The notes beneath the pieces are model-generated. The model was not told the DNA's origin. It saw nothing but the letters and a program-made list of their open reading frames with translations, and did no database searches. A stretch of DNA of 64,000 nucleotides. Origin: JBFWNG01 sp050251195 (GTDB lineage Bacteria > Bdellovibrionota_B > Oligoflexia > Oligoflexales > Oligoflexaceae). A program made the translations under genes and the position numbers. The stretch lies in assembly GCA_050251195.1 (NCBI GenBank), contig JBFWNG010000002.1:496001-560000 (forward strand). The letters run 5' to 3'. Shown one piece after another: positions 17,385-26,919 of the stretch (its first letter is position 1; each line of letters starts with the position of its first letter).

Positions 17385-18467
17385 TTGAAAATTACCCGCC
17401 AACAAGATCAGACCAAATCGAGCAGCCTATGGAAGAAAGTGATCATCTTTCGGGCGCTTTACCTTGGCGATATGCTATGCGCGGTACCGGCCTTGAGATC
17501 TCTGCGTCTTCATTTGCCCAATTCGCAAATTTGGATGACTGGGTTGCCTTGGGCTGAAAGATTCGCGGAGATCTTCGAAAAATACATAGATGGTTTTATC
17601 CCCTTTCCAGGATTTCCTGGGCTGCCGGAGCAAGATTGGAAGCCAGGTTCCATAAGCGATTATCTTCTGCGCATTCAAGATCAACATTTCGACCTCGCAC
17701 TGCAGATGCACGGTGATGGTAAAACGTCCAACTTTTTGGTGTCTTTATTTGGTGCGCGCGAGGTTGCCGGATTCTATGTTGAGGGTCGTTATCGACCTAG
17801 TGAGAAATTCTTTCCGTACCCGTTTGGCGACCATGAGATCAACCGAAACCTTACTTTGCTGTCAAAATTGGGTTTGCGCCCGGCGGGCGAACAATTGGAA
17901 TTCCCGCTTTCCCAGGAAGATAGAGCGTTTGCTATGGCGGCTCTTGGTAAGGCGGCCTGCACGTTTAGCCCTAGGAGTTACATTTGTGTGCACCCCGGAT
18001 CGAGGTCGGATAAGCGAAGGTGGAGTCCTGAGCACTTCGCGCGTGTCGCAGATCAACTTGGGGACCTGGGATATACGATATGCTTAACCGGCACAGGACG
18101 CGAGACCGATATAGTTGCTGATGTCATTTCTCGTATGAAGCGAAGTTGTGTTGATACTTCGAAGTTTGATTTCGATTTAACGATACTAGCTACACTTTTT
18201 CAGGGCGCGGCTTTGCTGGTTTGTAACGATACAGGGGTCTCGCACCTTGCCGCGGCACTGTCTATTCCCAGCGTGGTTGTCTTTACCGCTAGCGACGCTA
18301 ATCGTTGGGCGCCACTTAATATTTCGCTGCATTCTACGGTCAACGGGGGGGACGCTACTTCGGTCGTGGAGGTAGTGAGGAAAGCCAAGACGTTTCTTTT
18401 GAAGGAAGAAATTGAAGAACGAGAAGTGATGCAAGGTCTCGGGGGTATAAACCATGCGCCGGCTTAA
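17385..18467 (+). CDS. Glycosyltransferase family 9 (heptosyltransferase-like) 1
   Basis: ADP-heptose-type glycosyltransferase fold. The N-terminal Rossmann start VIIFRALYLGDMLCAVPALRS matches the heptosyltransferase pattern. HPGSRSDKRRWSPEHFA begins the nucleotide-binding half, and CNDTGVSHLAAAL is the donor-site signature. No ATG is available near the N-terminus: the TTG at 17385 has AGGGA five bases before it, while the GTG at 17439 would give the classic family start, so the start is uncertain. First gene of the sugar cluster; its 3' end overlaps the next gene by 14 bases. Confidence 0.85.
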   Translation: MKITRQQDQTKSSSLWKKVIIFRALYLGDMLCAVPALRSLRLHLPNSQIWMTGLPWAERFAEIFEKYIDGFIPFPGFPGLPEQDWKPGSISDYLLRIQDQHFDLALQMHGDGKTSNFLVSLFGAREVAGFYVEGRYRPSEKFFPYPFGDHEINRNLTLLSKLGLRPAGEQLEFPLSQEDRAFAMAALGKAACTFSPRSYICVHPGSRSDKRRWSPEHFARVADQLGDLGYTICLTGTGRETDIVADVISRMKRSCVDTSKFDFDLTILATLFQGAALLVCNDTGVSHLAAALSIPSVVVFTASDANRWAPLNISLHSTVNGGDATSVVEVVRKAKTFLLKEEIEEREVMQGLGGINHAPA

Positions 18468-19452
18468 AGTCCTCACATGGCACGTTCATGGAAGCTATCT
18501 CTATTACCTGTCGATGATCGATCATGATCTGTATTTGCCGGTAAACGACCAAAGAAGCGGTGGATACATAGGGCGAACTCCTAGTTATCCATGGCTCCAA
18601 AATATACGCGAAGTGCACGTTGACGAAATCTCTCGGCATCAATTTGATTGCATCCTGTTTCAAACGCGCGAAAACTATATGTTCGACCAATACAAAATTC
18701 TGTCAACAAGCCAATTGGAACTTCCCAAAATCTACCTCGAACATGACCCTCCGCGTGAACATCCGACGGACACAATTCATGTGGTTGATGATCCCAACGT
18801 ATTGGTTGTTCACGTCACGAACTTCAATGATCTGATGTGGGATTGTCAGCGTTCTCCGACCAAAGTAATCCAGCATGGAGTCTGTGTGCCGGGAGAAATC
18901 GGGTACACAGGAGAGTTTTCGAAGGGCATAGTTGTTGTAAATAACCTCAGGAAAAGAGGACGCCGCCTTGGGGCGGATATCTACGACAACGTTCGCGATA
19001 AAATCCCACTTGATTTGATAGGTATGGGTTGGTGCGAAGCAGATGGAATTGGTGAAGTTCCTCACAAGAATTTGGCAAGTTTCGTCGCTCCTTATAGATT
19101 CTTTTTCAATCCTATTCGTTACACGAGCTTGGGTCTTGCTATTTGCGAGGCCATGATGGTTGGATTGCCCATTATTGGCCTCGCGACTACGGAGCTTGTT
19201 TCTGTCGTCGAAAACTACCGGTCGGGACTTGTTTCTCTTGAGGTTCCCAAGCTGGTCGAATATATGCGGCATCTTCTCGCTCATCCAGGTGAGGCCGCGG
19301 AATTGGGCCGCCGAGCGAGAGCAACTGCCCTAGAACGTTTCAATATTAAGCGGTTCGTTAGGGACTGGGACGACACCCTTTTTGATGTCTGTGGTTCGAA
19401 AACCTTCGAAAATATAAGAGAGAGGAGACCTGAATCATGCGGATTGCAATGA
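18454..19452 (+). CDS. Glycosyltransferase (GT-B, GT4-like)
   Basis: 332-residue GT-B enzyme with an unusual N-terminal half (LTWHVHGSYLYYLSMID) and a C-terminal nucleotide-sugar domain with the GLAICEAMMVGLPIIG motif (E-x7-type retaining glycosyltransferase). The same N-terminal TWHVHGSYLYYL type is seen in proteins that sit beside carbamoyltransferase genes in other bacteria, as far as I recall. Overlaps both neighbours (14 and 16 bases), so tightly coupled translation is expected. Acceptor and donor unknown. Confidence 0.82.
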   Translation: MRRLKVLTWHVHGSYLYYLSMIDHDLYLPVNDQRSGGYIGRTPSYPWLQNIREVHVDEISRHQFDCILFQTRENYMFDQYKILSTSQLELPKIYLEHDPPREHPTDTIHVVDDPNVLVVHVTNFNDLMWDCQRSPTKVIQHGVCVPGEIGYTGEFSKGIVVVNNLRKRGRRLGADIYDNVRDKIPLDLIGMGWCEADGIGEVPHKNLASFVAPYRFFFNPIRYTSLGLAICEAMMVGLPIIGLATTELVSVVENYRSGLVSLEVPKLVEYMRHLLAHPGEAAELGRRARATALERFNIKRFVRDWDDTLFDVCGSKTFENIRERRPESCGLQ

Positions 19453-20822
19453 TCAGCGATCATGCATCGCCGATTGGAACTCTTGGAACCATTGATGGCG
19501 GCGGCCAGAACATATACGTTGCAAACCTTTCTCAGCATCTGGCTGCAAAGGGACACGAAGTAGATATCTTTACTAGGCGGGACAACAGTAATTTGCCGCG
19601 CATAACGTACTGGAAACCAAAGATACGAATCATTAATGTTCCCGCGGGACCTGAACGCTTTGTTCCCAAAGAAGAACTACTACAGTATATGAGTGAATTT
19701 ACGAGTTACGTACATGACTTCTTTATTGATTCCGCAAGTTCGTACGACATAGTTCACGCGAATTTTTGGTTGTCCGGATTAGCGGCTGTGTGGTTGAAAG
19801 AGCGTTTGCGAGTTCCTTTCGTTGTGACGTTTCACGCACTGGGCAAAGTTCGTCGAATGCATCAAGGAGAGGCTGACGGTTTCCCAGAAGAAAGAATCGA
19901 CATTGAAGACAGGATTATTAAAGAAGCCAATCAAATCATCGCAGAATGTCCGCAAGATCGAGAAGACCTCGTCAGTCTGTACGGAACGCCTGAAGAATCG
20001 ATATCTATGGTCCCGTGCGGATTCGATCCGGACGAACTCGAACCAAGAAGTCGAACTGAGATGCGAGCTCGTTTACAAATACCGGACGACGTATTTGTGG
20101 TTCTGCACGTAGGACGGATGGTGCCCAGAAAGGGAGTGGACAATACAATCCGAGGGTTCGCTTGGATGATTAAGAATATCAATGCTAACGCGGTGCTCAT
20201 AGTCGTCGGAGGCAATTCAGAAATACCGGATTACGAATTGACCCCTGAGATTAGACGCCTTATCGAGATTGCGGAGACCGAACAGATAGGGGATAAAATC
20301 CGATTCGTGGGGAGACGAGACCGGGATGAAGTCGGGGCTTACTATTTTGCCGCCGACACCTTTGTAACCACTCCATGGTATGAGCCATTCGGCATTACAC
20401 CTCTCGAAGCGATGGCTTGCGGATGTCCTGTCGTTGGATCAGGCGTCGGAGGGATCAAGTATTCGGTAATAAACGGCACCACGGGATTCCTGGTTCCGCC
20501 GAACGATCCCATGTGTCTTGGGAATAGGTTGTCACTCCTCTACTGCGATCCCGATCTTCGTAAGGAGATGAGCAGAAATGCGATCAAACGTGCTTACGAA
20601 AATTTCACCTGGGCAGGCGTATCTCAAGGGATCCTTCAGGTCTATAACGAAACGTTAGAAAGATCGGCGATTGAAAACTGGATACCGCAAATATCCGAAA
20701 GATATCTTCAACCCGCAGGCGGCAAATCTATGTCGTCAGCGACGACGAGAGGTGCTGTTTCAAAGGGCCAATTCAAACCAATTCACTTAAACGAAAGGAA
20801 ACAAAATGCGAGAGGAGCTTGA
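19437..20822 (+). CDS. Glycosyltransferase family 4
   Basis: 461-residue retaining GT-B enzyme. N-terminal GGGQNIYVANLSQHLAAKGH is the acceptor/phosphate loop typical of the MshA and sucrose-phosphate-synthase-like branch. The C-terminal half has VGRMVPRKGVDN and PWYEPFGITPLEAMACGCPV (E-x7-E). A 35-residue basic tail follows the fold. The gene overlaps the upstream glycosyltransferase and the downstream SDR (17 bases). It likely adds a sugar from a nucleotide donor to the cluster product. Confidence 0.9.
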   Translation: MRIAMISDHASPIGTLGTIDGGGQNIYVANLSQHLAAKGHEVDIFTRRDNSNLPRITYWKPKIRIINVPAGPERFVPKEELLQYMSEFTSYVHDFFIDSASSYDIVHANFWLSGLAAVWLKERLRVPFVVTFHALGKVRRMHQGEADGFPEERIDIEDRIIKEANQIIAECPQDREDLVSLYGTPEESISMVPCGFDPDELEPRSRTEMRARLQIPDDVFVVLHVGRMVPRKGVDNTIRGFAWMIKNINANAVLIVVGGNSEIPDYELTPEIRRLIEIAETEQIGDKIRFVGRRDRDEVGAYYFAADTFVTTPWYEPFGITPLEAMACGCPVVGSGVGGIKYSVINGTTGFLVPPNDPMCLGNRLSLLYCDPDLRKEMSRNAIKRAYENFTWAGVSQGILQVYNETLERSAIENWIPQISERYLQPAGGKSMSSATTRGAVSKGQFKPIHLNERKQNARGA

Positions 20823-21534
20823 AGGGAAAGTCGCACTCGTTACGGGAGGCGGACGTGGCCTCGGAGAGGCGATATGCCGAACTCTATCCGAGTCAAAGGT
20901 AAAGGTGGTTATTGCGGACTATGTGCGGGAAGCGGCGCAGAAGGTCGCGGAGAGTTTACTCCAAAGAAATCATTCGGCTTCGTCGATTGAACTAGACGTT
21001 TCTGACGCTGTTGCTGTCGAGGATTCGATTAAGCGAGTTGCTTCGGAGTATGGCGGGATTGATATCCTCGTCAACAATGCAGGAACGGATTTGACGGTCC
21101 CAGTCGAGGACATGCCAATCGAAGAATGGAACCGGATAATCGGAACTAATCTAACCGGACCATTTCTGATGACGCGAAGTATCCTTCCTCTAATGAAGGA
21201 AAAAAAGTCGGGTTCCATAGTGAATATAGTTTCTACAGCAGCGAAAAGAACTTGGCCAAACGCTTCGGCATACCATGCGAGTAAGTGGGGGCTTCTGGGC
21301 TTTAGTCATGCCATGCATGTGGAAGGGCGTCCCTATGGCGTCAAAGTAACGGCGGTGGTGACCGGAGGCATGCGGACGCGATTCCTATTGGATCGGTTCC
21401 CCGACATAGATGTGAGCACGCTTCAAGATCCAATGAACGTAGCCGAGACCGTGAAGTTTGTATTAACGCAGCCTGAGGCTTGCGTCGTTCCAGAAGTTTT
21501 AGTGATGCCTATGAAAGAGTCGTCATGGCCATGA
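20806..21534 (+). CDS. SDR oxidoreductase in the sugar cluster
   Basis: 242-residue classical short-chain dehydrogenase: TGGGRGLGEAI cofactor loop, NNAG, and catalytic Ser with YHASK. The start overlaps the preceding gene, with AAAGGAAAC before the ATG. It probably modifies a sugar or lipid intermediate; the substrate cannot be read from sequence. 10-base gap to the phosphatase gene. Confidence 0.88.
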   Translation: MREELEGKVALVTGGGRGLGEAICRTLSESKVKVVIADYVREAAQKVAESLLQRNHSASSIELDVSDAVAVEDSIKRVASEYGGIDILVNNAGTDLTVPVEDMPIEEWNRIIGTNLTGPFLMTRSILPLMKEKKSGSIVNIVSTAAKRTWPNASAYHASKWGLLGFSHAMHVEGRPYGVKVTAVVTGGMRTRFLLDRFPDIDVSTLQDPMNVAETVKFVLTQPEACVVPEVLVMPMKESSWP

Positions 21535-21544
21535 GGGAGAGAAA

Positions 21545-22156
21545 ATGAAAGCTGTATTTTTTGATAAGGACGGGACACTCATTCCTGATATTCCGTACAA
21601 CACAGATGTGACGAGAATAACGTTTACCTTATATGTGGAAACAGCTTTAGAACGTTTAACGAAACTTGGATACAAACTATTTATTATTACCAATCAGCCA
21701 GGCCTTGCCTTTGGGCGATGCGAGGAGAGACATCTCAAGTTAGTTGAAGGCAAGCTGGCTAGAATGTTCAGAGCCAATGGTGTCCGACTTGCAGGATTCT
21801 ACTATTGTCCTCACCACCCTGACGGGATAGTGAGCCGATATGCTTTGGACTGCGAATGTCGTAAACCCCTGCCCGGATTGCTATATAAAGCGGCAGCTGA
21901 CTTCGGTATAGATCTTCACAGATCGTGGATGGTAGGTGACATTCTTAACGATGTAGAAGCGGGCAATCGAGCGGGCTGTAAGACGATCTTGCTTAACAAT
22001 GGCAACGAGACGGAATGGCTGAAGGGACCTCACCGTTCGCCCGATTACATTGCCGACAATTTCTTGACGATCGGTGAGATCATCGCAACTCAGAGCAACC
22101 GAAGGAATTTGCACTTCGTGCACCCGACGCAAGAGGCGCGCTATGACCATCGCTGA
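21545..22156 (+). CDS. HAD-IIIA phosphatase, GmhB-like (heptose bisphosphate phosphatase)
   Basis: 203 residues. DKDGT carries the nucleophile and acid/base Asp, TNQ the motif II Thr, and WMVGDILNDVEAG the motif IV acidic pair. The zinc loop CPHHPDG...CECRKP is the GmhB type, whose best-known reaction removes the 7-phosphate from D-glycero-D-manno-heptose 1,7-bisphosphate. Together with two GT9 genes this points to heptose chemistry, though GmhA and HldE partners are not in this window. The C-terminus overlaps the next gene by 14 bases. Confidence 0.88.
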   Translation: MKAVFFDKDGTLIPDIPYNTDVTRITFTLYVETALERLTKLGYKLFIITNQPGLAFGRCEERHLKLVEGKLARMFRANGVRLAGFYYCPHHPDGIVSRYALDCECRKPLPGLLYKAAADFGIDLHRSWMVGDILNDVEAGNRAGCKTILLNNGNETEWLKGPHRSPDYIADNFLTIGEIIATQSNRRNLHFVHPTQEARYDHR

Positions 22157-23261
22157 ACGGTGGAGCAACGCCCGCAACGTGCTTTGTGTTCGCCTCGATG
22201 CGATGGGAGATGTTCTCATGACTTCTCCAGCTATCAGGGCCGTAAAAGAAAGAATTGAAGGCTGCCGCATAACGTTGCTCGGATCCGGTTCGGGTTGTTC
22301 AACGGTACCGTTACTCGATTGCATTGATGACGCCGTTTGCTATGAAGCTCCGTGGATGAAGTCTCGAGGCAACGGCAATTTCAGCTTAGTTGACAATACA
22401 ATCGTCCAAAAGATAAAGGCTCGTGGTTTTGATGCTGCGATCATTTTTACAGTTTACAGCCAGAACCCATTACCAGCGGCGATGCTCTGCTATTGGGCAA
22501 ACATCCCGTTGCGCCTCGGGCATTGCCGAGAAAATCCCTACAGTCTTCTGACTGACTGGATACCTGAGGTTGAGCCGCAGGAACGGGCGCGACACGAGGT
22601 TCAACGTCAGCTGGATTTGGTCGACGCAATAGGCTGTCGAACGGAAGACCCCCGGATTAAGGTCAAAGTCGACAGGTTCGCGCATGGTCAAATGCTCGAA
22701 GTGGCTGTCGAGCACGGTCTAGATGCAAAACAAGAATGGATTGTAATGCATCCGGGCGCTACGGCGCAGTCGCGACGTTACCGGCCTGACGGATTCGCCG
22801 CCGCAGCTTCGGAACTCATTGATGCGGGATTTCACATTGTTTGGACAGGAACGGAGGAGGACTCGGCGCTTATTCGAAGGATCCAAGGGGAGACGCGAGG
22901 CACTTCCGTAGACTTGAGCGGAAAACTAACGCTTGTCCAACTGGCGGCTTTGATCGGGGAAGCCTCTCTGCTCATTTCCAACAACACGGGTCCCGTCCAC
23001 TTGGCCGCTGGTTTAGGTACCCCGGTTGTCGATTTGTATGCTCTGACTAATCCGCAGCATACTCCCTGGCATGTAGAAAGTGAGGTCCTTTTTCACAACG
23101 TTCCATGCCGTTTCTGTTACAAGAGTGTTTGTCCCGAAGGCCACAATTTGTGTCTCCAAGCGATAGAGCCCCACGAAGTTGTAAGGGCGGCATACCGGCT
23201 GCTCAGCAAGACGAAGATTCATGCTGCCGCGGAGGTCATAAATGTACACGTTAGGCATTAA
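22143..23261 (+). CDS. Glycosyltransferase family 9 (heptosyltransferase-like) 2
   Basis: 372-residue GT9 enzyme starting at the ATG at 22143, which gives the family N-terminus NVLCVRLDAMGDVLMTSPAIR. HPGATAQSRRY and the donor motif SNNTGPVHLAAGLGTPVVDLYA are present. A Cys-rich C-terminal stretch (CRFCYKSVCPEGHNLC) is notable: four cysteines in sixteen residues could bind metal or form disulfides, as in some GT9 proteins of similar clusters. Overlaps the phosphatase and the carbamoyltransferase genes. Confidence 0.9.
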   Translation: MTIAERWSNARNVLCVRLDAMGDVLMTSPAIRAVKERIEGCRITLLGSGSGCSTVPLLDCIDDAVCYEAPWMKSRGNGNFSLVDNTIVQKIKARGFDAAIIFTVYSQNPLPAAMLCYWANIPLRLGHCRENPYSLLTDWIPEVEPQERARHEVQRQLDLVDAIGCRTEDPRIKVKVDRFAHGQMLEVAVEHGLDAKQEWIVMHPGATAQSRRYRPDGFAAAASELIDAGFHIVWTGTEEDSALIRRIQGETRGTSVDLSGKLTLVQLAALIGEASLLISNNTGPVHLAAGLGTPVVDLYALTNPQHTPWHVESEVLFHNVPCRFCYKSVCPEGHNLCLQAIEPHEVVRAAYRLLSKTKIHAAAEVINVHVRH

Positions 23262-24957
23262 CGCTGTATTTCACGATTCTGCAGCGTGTTTGGTGCGCGA
23301 TGGGGTGGTCGTCGCGGCGGCGGAAGAAGAACGTTTTACCCATATCAAGCATGGCAAAAGACCTGTGCCGTTCTCGACCTGGGAACTGCCGTATCATTCC
23401 ATCGCATTTTGTTTGGAGAATGAAGGAATTGATTTGAAGGACGTTGACCACGTTGCTTATTCTTTTTGTCCCGATACATTGAGTGAGATTCCAACAGATG
23501 ACTTCATTGCGTTGCCCACGCAACCAAGTGCGCATCACCGAGAAGGCGAGGGAAGTCCCTGGGATCCCCTATTCTTGGCGTACGTTATCAACGCACCCCG
23601 ACAATTGGCATCGGGTGCTCCCCACCAACTTAAAAAGCGCTTCCTGGGCGTTTCGAACACGGGGCCTTGGCAGTGGCATTTCGTTCCTCACCATGTCGCC
23701 CACTCCGCCAGTGCGTTTTACGCGTCTCCTTTTTTCGATGCCGCCGTCATGACGCTCGATGGAAGGGGCGAGAAGGCAAGCACAACCTACGGTTATGGGT
23801 TTGGTAAATCGTTGAAGATATTCAGAGCGGTAGAGATTCCTCATTCTTTAGGGCTTTTATATGAGCGAATGACAAGTCACTTGGGATTCCTGCACTCGTC
23901 GGATGAGTACAAGGTGATGGCGCTTGCCTCTTTCGGAAAGCCCACCTTTCTCTCGGAGTTAAAACAGATTGTGCGCATTGAAGACAACGGCCTTTATACT
24001 ATAGAGACTTTCGAGATTGAAGAAATCTTCGGCCCTGCGAGAGAAAGAGGGGGACCGTATGAGCAAAGACACTACGACCTTGCTCATTCACTACAAAAAG
24101 TTCTTGAAGAGAGGGTTGTCGAGCTTGCGCAATGGTTGCGTGAACGCACAAAGAGCGAGAGTCTATGTCTCGCTGGCGGTGTTGCCCTTAATTGCGTTAT
24201 GAATTCGCGACTAAAGAGAGATTCGGGATTCAAAAATGTATGGGTACAGCCTGCTGCGGGCGATGCCGGAACTGCGCTAGGAGCGGCGCTTTGGGTAGAC
24301 GCACAAAATAGACCTGGGCAGGACCGCCCTTACATCATGGACCACACATACCTTGGACCTTCATACACGGACCCTGAGATCGAGACTGTATTGAACTGGG
24401 CAAAGTTGCCTTATAAAAAACTTCGGGACGTACCCGGTGAAACCGCCGACATTCTCGCTGCGAATAAGGTCGTGGGCTGGTTCCAAGGGCGAATGGAATT
24501 CGGTCCCAGGGCTCTAGGAGCCAGATCAATACTGGCTTCCCCAATCGACGCCCGCATGCAAGATAAGCTGAACGAAATCAAAGATAGAGAGGATTTCAGA
24601 CCGGTGGCGCCCGTGGTGCTCGAGGAAGAGGCTAGTCGCTGGTTCGATTGCGATACAACCTCTCCCTTCATGCTTTTCGTGTACGACGTAAAATTGGACA
24701 AGGCAGATCGCATTCCAGCCGTACGGCACACAGATGGAACTGCGCGCATACAGACGGTAAATAGGCAGCAGAATGCACTCTATTATGATGTCATCAAGGC
24801 GTTCGAGAAGAAAACTGGTGTGCCTGTTTTGGTCAATACCTCTTTCAATTCTCGCGGCGAACCGATCGTTTGTTCTACTAAAGACGCGGTGGAGTGCTTT
24901 TATTCAACGCCGTTGGATGCACTCGTCATAGGTTCTTATATGTTGGTTAAGGAATAA
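23242..24957 (+). CDS. Carbamoyltransferase (NodU/TobZ/CmcH family)
   Basis: 571 residues. The N-terminal Kae1-like domain (about 1-350) starts LGINAVFHDSAACLV and carries HHVAHSASAFYASPF, with the metal-binding His pair, and a nucleotide-binding GGVALNCVMNSRL. The C-terminal YrdC-like domain (about 380-571) carries GRMEFGPRALGARSI. Such enzymes make carbamoyl-AMP from carbamoyl phosphate and ATP, then transfer the carbamoyl group to a hydroxyl of a sugar, Nod factor or antibiotic. Within this cluster the acceptor is most likely a sugar hydroxyl. Translation is coupled to the preceding GT9 gene by a 20-base overlap. Confidence 0.94.
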   Translation: MYTLGINAVFHDSAACLVRDGVVVAAAEEERFTHIKHGKRPVPFSTWELPYHSIAFCLENEGIDLKDVDHVAYSFCPDTLSEIPTDDFIALPTQPSAHHREGEGSPWDPLFLAYVINAPRQLASGAPHQLKKRFLGVSNTGPWQWHFVPHHVAHSASAFYASPFFDAAVMTLDGRGEKASTTYGYGFGKSLKIFRAVEIPHSLGLLYERMTSHLGFLHSSDEYKVMALASFGKPTFLSELKQIVRIEDNGLYTIETFEIEEIFGPARERGGPYEQRHYDLAHSLQKVLEERVVELAQWLRERTKSESLCLAGGVALNCVMNSRLKRDSGFKNVWVQPAAGDAGTALGAALWVDAQNRPGQDRPYIMDHTYLGPSYTDPEIETVLNWAKLPYKKLRDVPGETADILAANKVVGWFQGRMEFGPRALGARSILASPIDARMQDKLNEIKDREDFRPVAPVVLEEEASRWFDCDTTSPFMLFVYDVKLDKADRIPAVRHTDGTARIQTVNRQQNALYYDVIKAFEKKTGVPVLVNTSFNSRGEPIVCSTKDAVECFYSTPLDALVIGSYMLVKE

Positions 24958-24964
24958 CGCGGCT

Positions 24965-25939
24965 ATGGGTTTCATAGACGTTTCTGTTGTCATTCCTACC
25001 TTTCGAAGACCGGATCTACTCGGCAGATGTCTCGACGCCATTGCGGGACAAACTCTGAATCGTGCTCGATTTGAGGTTATTGTTGTTGATGACGAAGGAA
25101 GCAAACTTACTCGGCAACTTGTCGACTCTCGATCCTTTCAATACGCTCGTACTGAAAAGAACAGCGGGCCGGCTGCTGCAAGGAATGTCGGTTGGAAAAT
25201 TGCACAAGGCGATATCATAGCGTTTACAGATGATGATACGGTGCCCGACCGGGATTGGTTGATATCCGGTTTTTCCGCTGTGACGAGCGAAGTGATTGCC
25301 GTTTGGGGCAAGGTGGTGGTTCCCGTTCCAGATCGACCCCGAGATTACGAGAGAGAACAAGCTCGACTGTCGCAGGCGGGATTTGTAACCGCTAACTGCT
25401 TCTGCCGCAAAGCAGCGCTCATTGAAATCGGCGGATTTGACGAAAAGTATAGACTCGCATGGCGTGAAGATTCGGCGTTGTATTTCGATCTTCTAAAGTT
25501 GGAGGAAAGTAAAGGTGGAACGGGAAGAAAAGTCGTCTACAACGCCGCCGCCATCGTTGTGCATCCGATTAAACCCGTGCCATGGGGAGATAGCGTCAGG
25601 AGCCAAAAAAAAGCTATGTATAATGCACTGCTCTATAAGAAAAGCGGTCGACTCTACCGCCAACACATTCAAAAGCTACCTCCCGTTCTTTATTATCTAG
25701 TTGTAATCTCAGCGTCGTTATCGGTTTGTTGGGCTTCTTTAGGACATAAAGATGCTGCAAAAATGACGGGCGTTCTCTGTACTTCGCTCTTCGCCTTTTT
25801 CTTCGGAAAACGCGTTCGAGGATTGAATAAGAGTATCAGCCACATGTTTGAGATGGTGGTGACTTCTTTAGTGATTCCTTTTATGTCGATTTTTTGGCGT
25901 TTGAGGGGAGCCGTTAAGTATAAAGTACTTTTTCTATAA
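24965..25939 (+). CDS. Glycosyltransferase family 2 with C-terminal membrane segments
   Basis: 324-residue GT-A enzyme: VSVVIPTFRRPDLLGRCLD start, FEVIVVDDE, metal-binding FTDDDTVPD, and the EDSAL acceptor-side motif. Two hydrophobic segments near residues 240-285 (PPVLYYLVVISASLSVCWAS and VLCTSLFAFFF) would tether it to the inner membrane, so the final product is probably built on a lipid carrier or handed to a membrane transporter. 7-base gap from the carbamoyltransferase gene. Confidence 0.9.
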   Translation: MGFIDVSVVIPTFRRPDLLGRCLDAIAGQTLNRARFEVIVVDDEGSKLTRQLVDSRSFQYARTEKNSGPAAARNVGWKIAQGDIIAFTDDDTVPDRDWLISGFSAVTSEVIAVWGKVVVPVPDRPRDYEREQARLSQAGFVTANCFCRKAALIEIGGFDEKYRLAWREDSALYFDLLKLEESKGGTGRKVVYNAAAIVVHPIKPVPWGDSVRSQKKAMYNALLYKKSGRLYRQHIQKLPPVLYYLVVISASLSVCWASLGHKDAAKMTGVLCTSLFAFFFGKRVRGLNKSISHMFEMVVTSLVIPFMSIFWRLRGAVKYKVLFL

Positions 25940-25961
25940 GTAGTATTACGAAAGGAGAACC

Positions 25962-26864
25962 ATGATCACGCTTTCTAATGATTTGTTGAAGGTTGTTGTT
26001 CGACCTGAGATTGGGGGACGTGTAGACGACATTGTGCATTTGCCCACAGAAAGGAATTGGCTATGGCATCCCGCTTATTATGAGCCTGGTGTAGTTTCCC
26101 AGCGCCATTTGGGACAGACCGAATCATTTGACGAGTTCTGGGGCGGAGGCTGGGATGAGATGTTCCCGAGTGACGCGACTGAAAAGATTGATGAATGGAG
26201 TCTGCCAGATCATGGAGATCTTTGGCGCCGTCCTTGGGAGATAAAAAGCGTGAACACAAGGTCCGCTACAATGACCTGTAAATGTCAAAGCGTCGACGTT
26301 AACGTCGAGAAAACTGTCGCATTGCATCCAACCTCGGCTTCCATGGATATAACATACAGGTTCAAAAACAATGAAAAAAAGACTCTCCCGTTTTTGTTCA
26401 AACTCCATCCTGCGATAGCCATCGAAGTGGGTGATGAATTTCTTATGCCGACCTGTCAAATAGAACCAGTTGCGTTGGGTTTTAGCAAGATAATTGGGCT
26501 AGATCGTAAGACCACTTTTCCATCTGGATACGATACGGACGGACAAGGCGTGTCGATAGCAAGGGCGCGGCCTTATGACGGTGAATCGCGGGAATTCGTC
26601 TACGCATCAAATCTCAGCGATGGATGGTGTGCAATATACAATCAACGGACTGCGAAAAAGCTTGTGCTTAGATTTGACACCAAGGATCTGCCGTTTGTCT
26701 GGCTTTTCCAAAGCTTTGGAGGATTCAACGGCCATTATGTCGCCATGCTAGAACCCGCAACAACGATGCCGTATTCCATCAGTAAGGCAATGGAGCAAAA
26801 CACTTGCGCTCGTCTCGAACCGGGTGAAACGAAAGTATACGAGATCAGCGCGTCTATTCAATAA
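25962..26864 (+). CDS. Galactose-mutarotase-like (aldose epimerase superfamily) protein
   Basis: 300 residues, beta-rich, starting ITLSNDLLKVVVRPEIGGRVDDIVH as in aldose-1-epimerase-like proteins. HLGQTESFDEFWGGGWDEMFPS and the later FKLHPAIAIEVGDEF supply candidate catalytic His and Glu. AAGGAG precedes the ATG. It is last in the contiguous sugar run and may isomerise the free sugar or bind the product. Exact reaction unknown. Confidence 0.78.
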   Translation: MITLSNDLLKVVVRPEIGGRVDDIVHLPTERNWLWHPAYYEPGVVSQRHLGQTESFDEFWGGGWDEMFPSDATEKIDEWSLPDHGDLWRRPWEIKSVNTRSATMTCKCQSVDVNVEKTVALHPTSASMDITYRFKNNEKKTLPFLFKLHPAIAIEVGDEFLMPTCQIEPVALGFSKIIGLDRKTTFPSGYDTDGQGVSIARARPYDGESREFVYASNLSDGWCAIYNQRTAKKLVLRFDTKDLPFVWLFQSFGGFNGHYVAMLEPATTMPYSISKAMEQNTCARLEPGETKVYEISASIQ

Positions 26865-26872
26865 GGGCTTCT

Positions 26873-26888
26873 TGGGCATTGAATTGCA
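26873..26888 (+). promoter_or_regulatory. sigma-54 (-24/-12) promoter candidate for membrane SDR gene
   Basis: TGGGCATTGAATTGCA: GG and TTGCA at correct spacing, with C-to-G at the fourth position. Ends 31 bases before the ATG at 26920, and begins 8 bases after the previous stop codon. Confidence 0.5.
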
Positions 26889-26919
26889 ATGAAGAAAATG
26901 ACGGAAAGGAGAAAGGCTC

